This document shows positions 5,457-10,215 of a stretch of 10,215 bases of DNA, in pieces. Source of the stretch: a bacterium. Its GTDB lineage: Bacteria > Planctomycetota > J058 > JACQDU01. The translations under genes and the position numbers were made by a program. The stretch lies in assembly GCA_016200955.1 (NCBI GenBank), contig JACQDU010000733.1, forward strand, positions 1 through 10,215, read 5' to 3'. The notes beneath the pieces were generated by a model. It made no database searches. It was not told the DNA's origin and saw only the letters and a program-made list of their open reading frames with translations. The first letter of the stretch is position 1. Each line of letters opens with the position of its first letter.

Positions 5457-7421
5457 CTAGTTCTTGCGCAGCACCCGCCCGTCGCCCTCGCGGACCGTGA
5501 GCCCGACCTCGTCGAAGTGCTCGAGGAGAGGGATCGCGTACTTCCGCGACGTCCCGAGGTCGTCCTTGAAGGCCGACGAGAGGAGGAAGCCCGTCTTCCC
5601 GAGGGTCTCGACGAGCCGCTTCCGGGCGTCCTCGTAGCGGCTCTTCTCGAAGTAGATGTCCTCGTGGACCTGCACGATGTCGCCTCGCTCGAGGAGGTAG
5701 TGAAAGATCTCCTGCGCGCGCCCCGGGTTCTCGAGCGCGAGGCCGGCCACGGTCTCGAACGCCTCCTCCTTGCCGGGAGGAGCGTAGCCGCGCTCCATGA
5801 ACAGGGTGACGAGGTCCATGGCGAACTCGGCGTCCGCTCCCTGGAGCTGGACCTGGTGCTCGGAGAGGCGCACTCCCTCGAGGCCGCCCGAGCCCCCGCC
5901 GCGGCCGCCCCGCCCGGCGTGCGTCACGACGATCGTTCCCTCGCCCTCGAGCTTCTTGAGCACGACGTCCAGGACCTGGTCGTCGAGCTGCGCGGTCGCC
6001 CGGAGGTCGGCCCGCGGCACGAAGAGCTTGTGCGGCCGCTTCTGATGCTTCTCGCGGAGGACCTGCTGGGCCTTCGCGCGGGCGTCCTCGAAGAGCCGGG
6101 TCGAGACGAACGCGGGGCCGCCCTTCCCGAGGGAGACGTCCACGACCTTCTCCGCCTTCGAGAGGCGCGAGAGCACGTCGTCGATCTCGGCCTTCGGGCG
6201 CTTCACGAGCTTCGCGATCGCGTCGGCCCGGAGCGCCTTCTTCGCGTCGTCGAGCGCCACGAGGAGGCCGTCGTCGGGGTTCTCGAGCGCCGCCTCCTTC
6301 TCGGTCAAGCGCTCGATCACGAACGCCTTCCCCGCCTTCAAGCGGTGCTTCGAAGCGCCGAGGAGCGTGCCGCCGCCGATCGTCTCGAGGGGCGAGTGCA
6401 AGCGCGCGATGAACTTGTCTCCCGGCGCGAACACGACGGGCTCCGTCAGGCGGAGCTGGCAGAGAGACGAGATCCCCGGAGCGAGCGTCTTCGCTCCCTC
6501 GAGGAGGACGACCTCTCCCAGGACCTCGGCGGTGCCCACGTGGATCCTGAGCATGGTCCGGTCCCGGAGCGGCTTCCTCCGCCGCGCGAGCACCGTGAGA
6601 CGGGCTTCCAGGAACTGCTCCGCGGTGAAGACGCCCGGCGCGCAGACGGCCATGCCGCGCTGCACGGCCTTCCAGTCCACGTCCGTCACGTTGAGCGCCG
6701 TCGAGTGCCCGGCGCGCGCTCGCTCGAGGTCCCTCGAGTAGGCCTGGATCCCGCGCACCTTCCCCGTCGCGCCCGGCGGCAGCACCTCGACCGGGTCGCC
6801 GATCTTGACCTGCCCCGTGAGCGGGATCCCCGTGAGGACGGTGCCGTGTCCCTTGGACGAGAAGACGCGCTGGATCGGCATGCGGAACGCGCCCGTCGCG
6901 TCGCGCGGCCGGACCTGCCCCACGACCTTCGCGAGAGCGGCCTTGAACTCGGGGAAGCCCTTCTGCGTCGTCGACGAGATCGGGCACACGGGCGCGTTCT
7001 CGAGGAAGGTCCCGCGGAGGAGGTCGGCGAGCTCGAGGATCACGACCCCGACGAGGTCCTCGTCCACGAGGTCGATCTTCGTCACGACCACCAGGCCGTG
7101 CTCGACCCCGAGCAGCGTGAGGATGTCGAGGTGCTCGCGCGTCTGGAGCATGATCCCGTCGTTCGCCGCGACGACGAGCATGACGACGTCGATCCCGGTC
7201 GCTCCCGCGACCATGTTCTTCACGAAGTGCTCGTGCCCCGGGACGTCGATGACGCCGACCGTCCTGCCATCGGGCAGGTCGAAGCGCGCGAACCCGAGGT
7301 CCGTCGTCATCCGGTTCTCGCGCTCTTCCTTCAAGCGGTCCGGGTCGATCCCCGTGAGCATCTTCACGAGAGTGGACTTGCCGTGGTTTATGTGCCCGGC
7401 GGTCCCGACGACGACGCTCAC
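5457..7421 (-). CDS. selB: SelB-type selenocysteine-specific translation elongation factor
   Basis: This 654-residue protein (from GTG 7421) has the full SelB layout: an EF-Tu-like GTPase domain (1-about 170), beta-barrel domains II and III (about 180-355, with MPIQRVF, KGHGTVLTG and TIGGG), then a winged-helix C-terminal region (about 360-654) ending in the SelB signature LGTSRKYAIPLLEHFDEVGLTVR. SelB delivers Sec-tRNA to UGA codons marked by a SECIS element, which the last winged helices bind. G-motifs: GHINHGKS (9-16), DVPGH (59-63), TKID (114-117). The P-loop has N12 where D is usual and switch I reads NRMTTDLGFA (36-45) where RGxTIDLGFA is usual. A Gly-rich linker lies at 502-513. GTG 7421 places the start as in the family; ATG 7487 would add 22 residues. 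Neither has a Shine-Dalgarno. No sel partner gene is visible nearby. Confidence 0.92.
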   Translation of the reverse strand: MSVVVGTAGHINHGKSTLVKMLTGIDPDRLKEERENRMTTDLGFARFDLPDGRTVGVIDVPGHEHFVKNMVAGATGIDVVMLVVAANDGIMLQTREHLDILTLLGVEHGLVVVTKIDLVDEDLVGVVILELADLLRGTFLENAPVCPISSTTQKGFPEFKAALAKVVGQVRPRDATGAFRMPIQRVFSSKGHGTVLTGIPLTGQVKIGDPVEVLPPGATGKVRGIQAYSRDLERARAGHSTALNVTDVDWKAVQRGMAVCAPGVFTAEQFLEARLTVLARRRKPLRDRTMLRIHVGTAEVLGEVVLLEGAKTLAPGISSLCQLRLTEPVVFAPGDKFIARLHSPLETIGGGTLLGASKHRLKAGKAFVIERLTEKEAALENPDDGLLVALDDAKKALRADAIAKLVKRPKAEIDDVLSRLSKAEKVVDVSLGKGGPAFVSTRLFEDARAKAQQVLREKHQKRPHKLFVPRADLRATAQLDDQVLDVVLKKLEGEGTIVVTHAGRGGRGGGSGGLEGVRLSEHQVQLQGADAEFAMDLVTLFMERGYAPPGKEEAFETVAGLALENPGRAQEIFHYLLERGDIVQVHEDIYFEKSRYEDARKRLVETLGKTGFLLSSAFKDDLGTSRKYAIPLLEHFDEVGLTVREGDGRVLRKN

Positions 7422-7541
7422 GATGTCGGAGCCGTCCGTCGCGCGCGGAAGGCTGGTTTCCCTGGTCAAGCCTGCACCTGGCGGCATTCTACCGCGATCG
7501 AACGGGCGGAGCGGCGGGGCCAGGTCTCGCGGATCCGGAGC

Positions 7542-7573
7542 ACGCAAAGGCACAAAGACGCGAAGACGCCAAG
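7542..7573 (+). repeat. Four tandem octamers of the ACGCGAAG family
   Basis: The units are ACGCAAAG (7542-7549), GCACAAAG (7550-7557), ACGCGAAG (7558-7565) and ACGCCAAG (7566-7573). The third unit is identical to the octamer at 3006-3013, about 4.5 kb away. They lie upstream of selB in a gene-free region. Confidence 0.7.
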
Positions 7574-7670
7574 AGGTGGAGAGCAGGAATCGAGGAGAGG
7601 AGGAGGACCAATGAAGAGGAGAAGTAGGGAAGATGAAGTGAGAGGACAAGGCGGAGAGGAGAGAGTCAGT
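7574..7670 (+). other. Polypurine (GA-rich) tract
   Basis: Over nearly 100 bases the plus strand is almost all A and G, with scattered single pyrimidines. It includes runs such as GAGGAGAGGAGGAGGA (near 7600-7615) and GAAGAGGAGAAG. Composition differs sharply from the GC-balanced coding sequence around it. No open frame here has natural composition. Such tracts can adopt triplex or other non-B structure; any function is inference. Confidence 0.7.
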
Positions 7671-7672
7671 AA

Positions 7673-7696
7673 CCACGAAGGCACGAAGGAACGAAG
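7673..7696 (+). repeat. Three tandem octamers of CACGAAG type
   Basis: The units are CCACGAAG (7673-7680), GCACGAAG (7681-7688) and GAACGAAG (7689-7696). They belong to the same NNNCNAAG octamer family as 3006-3037 and 7542-7573. Confidence 0.65.
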
Positions 7697-7772
7697 TTCC
7701 AAGACCAGCGGAAGGACGAGTGTCGCTGGGGGGTGGTAGGAGTATGGAGCCTGCGGACAGGGAGCGCGGGTC

Positions 7773-7955
7773 GGGGCGGTGTTCTCGATCTCCTGGGTCG
7801 GGTGCAAGTGGGCGGGCTGGGTCGAGCCAGCAGGCCCGGGAGATATCCACTCGCGCGAGGGCCTTCGGTAGCGTGGGTGTGGCAGGGAAGACGGCGCCTC
7901 AGGTGGGACAGGCCGGGGATCATGTGCAGGCCTGGAACCCCGAACGCGGCACCCC
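7773..7955. ncRNA. Candidate rod-shaped structured RNA (6S-like architecture), unproven
   Basis: Two distant flanks can pair in order: GGGG (7773-7776) with CCCC (7952-7955), GTTC (7781-7784) with GAAC (7942-7945), TCCTGG (7791-7796) with CCTGGA (7931-7936, one mismatch), TGCA (7803-7806) with TGCA (7925-7928), and GGC (7815-7817) with GCC (7912-7914). The enclosed length, about 180 nt, and a rod broken by internal loops with an unpaired centre recall 6S RNA. A competing local hairpin GCTGG/CCAGC sits at 7816-7831. No promoter, terminator or conserved 6S sequence block was recognised, strand cannot be fixed, and GC-rich sequence pairs by chance. The segment lies in a gene-free 671-bp region. 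Confidence 0.22.
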
Positions 7956-8008
7956 CGCCTTGGCGGATGGGGCTCTACGCTCTGGAGCAGGAAGAGGAGG
8001 GATGGTCC

Positions 8009-8030
8009 GTCCCCGGTGCCTCGGGGGGAC
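8009..8030. other. GTCCCC/GGGGAC hairpin in the gene-free region
   Basis: GTCCCC (8009-8014) pairs with GGGGAC (8025-8030) around a 10-nt loop, 63 bp beyond the stop codon of the 258-residue minus-strand gene. It could serve as its 3' hairpin. No T-run follows. Otherwise the stretch 7956-8092 shows nothing I can name. Confidence 0.3.
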
Positions 8031-8092
8031 GCGTGGCTCGCACGATCGCGCCCGTTCCTTCCCCTCTTGCTTCGTCTTCGGTGCCCCTGCGC

Positions 8093-8869
8093 CTACTTGC
8101 CGCCGGTCGAGCCCGTCGAGCCCGTCCCGCCGGAGGAGTCGGAGGAGCCGCCCTTCTTCTTCGGCCTCCCCGGCGCCTCCTCCTCGAGCCTGGGGAGAGG
8201 CACGAGGAGATCCTTGGCGAGTGTCCCCGTCTTCGGATCGTCCTCCTCCACGGTCGCGACCACCTTGAGCACGTAGCTCTTCGTCGCTTTCAGGCCGGCT
8301 GCGAGCGGCTTCCGGATTGCCGGCGCCTTCCCGAGGTCGACCGGAGAGGTGATCCCGAGCGCCTTCCCGTACGCGGCGTGGATCGCGTGGAGAGCTTTCA
8401 GGAACGAGCCGCCGCCGAGCGCATGGAAGTGGACCTCGAGCTTCTCGGCGGCGATCTTCGAAACGCGCGTCTCGGCCTCGGCCCACTCGGCGGCGACGGG
8501 GAGCGGCGTGAAGGAGAGGCCGTCCGGGAAGAGCGCCTCGAGCGCCGTGACCGCCTTCTTGTCGTGCGTCGCGTGCTTCTCGGGGATCCGGGCGAACGCG
8601 TTCAGCCAATCGCGGATCGCGGCCCAGATCGCGTCCTCCTCCTGGTCGGCCGCGCGCACGCCCGGCGATGCGGCCCCCCCGAGTCTCTCCTTGAGCGCCT
8701 TCTCGAGCGCGGCGGCGCTCGTCGCCATGGCCTTCTTGGCCTTCATGAGAGAGGGCGAGAGCTTCTTTCCCTCCGCCGCCGCATCCAGCGCGGATGCGAG
8801 CGACAGGGCGCTCGTCGCGCCGAGGACGGGAAGCGAGATGAACGACGCGGTGTCGAGCTCGTGGGCCAT
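8093..8869 (-). CDS. Hypothetical protein, helical, with Ser/Thr/Gly low-complexity tail, 258 aa
   Basis: I do not recognise this family. ATG at 8869 was chosen because GGAGG lies five bases upstream; a longer frame reaching 9064 would run into the minisatellite and is rejected. Residues 1-40 are mildly hydrophobic (FISLPVLGATSALSLASAL) but lack the basic start of a signal peptide. Residues 40-180 look mainly alpha-helical, with alternating Ala/Lys/Glu stretches and the motif LFPDGLSFTPLPVAAEWAE in the middle. A basic turn (GRPKKKGG) is followed by a tail of about 17 residues made only of S, D, G, T and K. It has no cysteine and no visible catalytic motif. It diverges from the secreted-protein gene across the tandem repeats. 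Confidence 0.8.
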   Translation of the reverse strand: MAHELDTASFISLPVLGATSALSLASALDAAAEGKKLSPSLMKAKKAMATSAAALEKALKERLGGAASPGVRAADQEEDAIWAAIRDWLNAFARIPEKHATHDKKAVTALEALFPDGLSFTPLPVAAEWAEAETRVSKIAAEKLEVHFHALGGGSFLKALHAIHAAYGKALGITSPVDLGKAPAIRKPLAAGLKATKSYVLKVVATVEEDDPKTGTLAKDLLVPLPRLEEEAPGRPKKKGGSSDSSGGTGSTGSTGGK

Positions 8870-8935
8870 CGCGACCTCCAGGCGGAGCAGTTTACGAAAC
8901 GTCGCGAGGGGCTGCACCTCCGCCGCGCGACGTCG

Positions 8936-9147
8936 ATCTCGTGTCGGGAGGGGTCGGACCCTCGCCCATCGTGGGTGCATGTCGACTTGAGGCGGTCGTC
9001 CCCCTCCTGCATCCAGGTGCATGTCGATGAGGAGGGTCATCCACCGTCGCCCATGGAGATTCATGTCGATGGAGGAGGGTCATCCACCGTCGCCCATAGA
9101 GATGCATGTCGATGGAGGAGGGTCATCCACCCTCCCCCATCGAGGTG
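8936..9147 (+). repeat. Minisatellite: about five units of 42-43 bp
   Basis: Units begin near 8936 (degenerate), 8978 (degenerate), 9020, 9062 and 9105, each starting CATGTCGAT or similar and running through GGAGGGTCATCCACC to CGCCCAT. The last three copies are nearly identical. Spacing is 42, 42, 42 and 43 bp, so the repeat does not keep a reading frame. Units carry dyad symmetry: in the last, GATGGAGGAGGGT (9111-9123) pairs 12 of 13 with ACCCTCCCCCATC (9129-9141) around CATCC. It fills most of the 382-bp spacer between two divergent genes. The remaining 9148-9240 shows only a short CCAGG/CCTGG dyad. Confidence 0.85.
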
Positions 9148-9251
9148 CGGGTCTCGATCAGCGGCGCTCGGGCCAGGCCTTCGATGTCCTGGAAACGGCT
9201 TCGCGGCATGGCTAGAGTTTCCGTGGGATTCGGGACATGCGGAGGGGAGCG

Positions 9252-10215
9252 ATGCGAGCCCGCCGGATGGTCGTTTCTGCCGCCGCTGCGCTTCTCGTCG
9301 TCTGTATGGTGCTACTTGCCAGCCCGACGAGCCCCCCCCCCGGTCTCGGCGACTTCGACGCTCGTGGTTCTGCCGGCCGCGCCGCCCACGGCTAGCTTGA
9401 CGCCGGGCGCGGTCCTCGAGACGCACTCACCCCTGAGCGTCCTGCCGCCGATCGGCGTGCCGCCTTTCCTGCTGCCGCCGGTCTCGGTCGCCGGGACCTT
9501 TCTCGCGTGCAAGGGTGCGGTCCTCGTGAAGACGGTGACGACGACCCCGCCCGAAGCGGGGCATACCGTGACCATCACGGTCAGCGCCGAGATGAAGATC
9601 AGCGGTCCGCCCGTGCCGTTCATCCCGCCGCCGCCTCCGGGAGTCATTCCGCCGCCGCCGCCCGTGCCCGACTCCGCGGTCGCGGGGAGCCTGACGCAGA
9701 CGACCGACGCCGGTGGCATCGTCTTCTTCGTGATCTACAGCGTAGCGGGCTCTCCCACTGCGAAGCACGCGACGATCGACACCTCCATCGATGGCTCGTT
9801 CTTCTCGCACGAGGAAGGGACGGTCGTCGAAGCGACGTCGCCCACGTTCACGAAGGGATCACCCCCCACGAACCTTGCGCCGGGGGAGACGGCCCCCTTC
9901 TCGCTCGGGGACGTGGGGACTTTCACCGCAGGCACGATCCCCGACGACCCGATATTCGCGCCGCTCGTAGCGTTCACGTTCATCCGCCCGGACGACAAGC
10001 CGTTCACGCTCAAGGCGGTGAGCTTCACGCCCGGGAAGCTCCAGGTGCGGTTCACGGTCCCAGGGACCTACGTCGTGAACGCGAGCTGTTTCACCGTGCT
10101 CGATCTCGCGGAGAAGCAACTGGTCCCGGCCGATGTCTGGATCGCGTTCGAGCTCAGCGATCTCGAGGGCCTGCTCAAGTGGGACCCGGCGAAACAGGAT
10201 GCTTCGGGAATCGAC
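9252..10215 (+). CDS. Secreted Pro-rich protein, frame broken at a C10 tract, 3' end outside window
   Basis: ATG 9252 has GGAGG at 9241-9245 and opens a good signal peptide: basic MRARR, a hydrophobic core VVSAAAALLVVCMVLLA, then SPTSPPP. That frame meets a run of ten C (9332-9341) and then stops at TAG 9393-9395. Immediately after the C-run, the next frame (codons from 9343) is open for 291 codons to the window end, with natural composition (VSATSTLVVLPAAPPTAS...). It includes a PFIPPPPPGVIPPPPPVPDS linker, beta-rich stretches such as HTVTITVSAEM and two cysteines. With nine C the two parts would form one exported protein. This suggests phase variation, a recent frameshift, or a base-count error. 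The only in-frame upstream start for the long frame, GTG 9223, lacks a signal peptide. No domain family was recognised. Confidence 0.7.
9332..9341 (+). repeat. Homopolymeric C10 tract at the signal-peptide/mature junction
   Basis: Ten consecutive C follow GACGAG and precede GGTCTCGG. The tract lies at codons 27-30 of the secreted-protein gene, exactly where the reading frame must shift by one base. Homopolymers of this length are typical slipped-strand sites and also typical places for sequencing indels. Confidence 0.95.

Noticed and set aside
7466..7807. Minus-strand 113-codon frame upstream of selB
   Set aside because: It is a translation of the octamer repeats and the polypurine tract (Ser/Leu/Pro-rich on this strand).
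7881..7920. Cobalamin-riboswitch-like stretch (GGCAGGGAAGACGG)
   Set aside because: The rest of the conserved core does not follow, and no B12-related gene is downstream.
8936..9147. CRISPR array
   Set aside because: The units are contiguous with no unique spacers, and there are no cas genes.
7733..9400. Long plus-strand open frame of 555 codons
   Set aside because: It overlaps the well-supported minus gene at 8093-8869, runs through the minisatellite, and has Arg/Gly/Pro-rich shadow composition.
9223..10215. GTG 9223 as the true start of the secreted-protein frame
   Set aside because: It is in frame with the long downstream part but has no Shine-Dalgarno and no signal peptide, while ATG 9252 has both.

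Overview
The window is about 10.2 kb of very GC-rich bacterial chromosome. Codons end mostly in G or C, with an obvious liking for CTC (Leu), GAG and GCG. The gene content (a TMTC-like membrane glycosyltransferase with TPRs, a SelB-type GTPase, a fatty-acid/branched-chain acyl-CoA pair and many degenerate intergenic repeats) fits a large-genome environmental bacterium such as a Myxococcota, Acidobacteriota or Planctomycetota-like lineage. No phylogenetic marker here settles the phylum. No transposase, integrase or CRISPR array was seen.

Region 1 (1-800): a 78-residue eight-cysteine metal-binding protein sits behind a strong Shine-Dalgarno and a long hairpin leader. It is followed by a tRNA with CAU anticodon (elongator Met or Ile2, CCA not encoded). 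A 64-residue protein of unknown function reads towards the tRNA. Region 2 (797-2923): an acyl-CoA dehydrogenase (minus) and a crotonase (plus) diverge from a 168-bp spacer that holds a REP-like nested inverted repeat. The crotonase looks like methylmalonyl-CoA decarboxylase, not a true enoyl-CoA hydratase. Together they suggest acyl-CoA/propionyl-CoA metabolism. Region 3 (2924-3232) is a convergent intergenic stretch with a perfect hairpin and two families of short repeats.

Region 4 (3233-7421): a 670-residue TMTC-like O-mannosyltransferase with C-terminal TPR-like helices, then a SelB-type elongation factor, both on the minus strand but separated by 211 bp, so not an obvious operon. SelB has all the expected domains but unusual P-loop and switch I residues, and no selA, selC, selD or selenoprotein gene is visible beside it. 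Region 5 (7422-8092) has no credible gene: it holds octamer repeats, a polypurine tract and a GC-rich segment that could fold into a rod-shaped RNA of roughly 180 nt.

Region 6 (8093-10215): an unrecognised 258-residue protein (minus) and a secreted Pro-rich protein (plus, running off the window) diverge from a minisatellite of about five 42-43-bp units. The secreted gene is the most interesting locus. Its start, Shine-Dalgarno and signal peptide are in one frame and its long mature region in another, and the frames meet at a run of exactly ten C. A 9-C tract would restore one continuous protein. That is the layout of a phase-variable (contingency) surface or secreted gene, although a sequencing error or a recent frameshift must be excluded.
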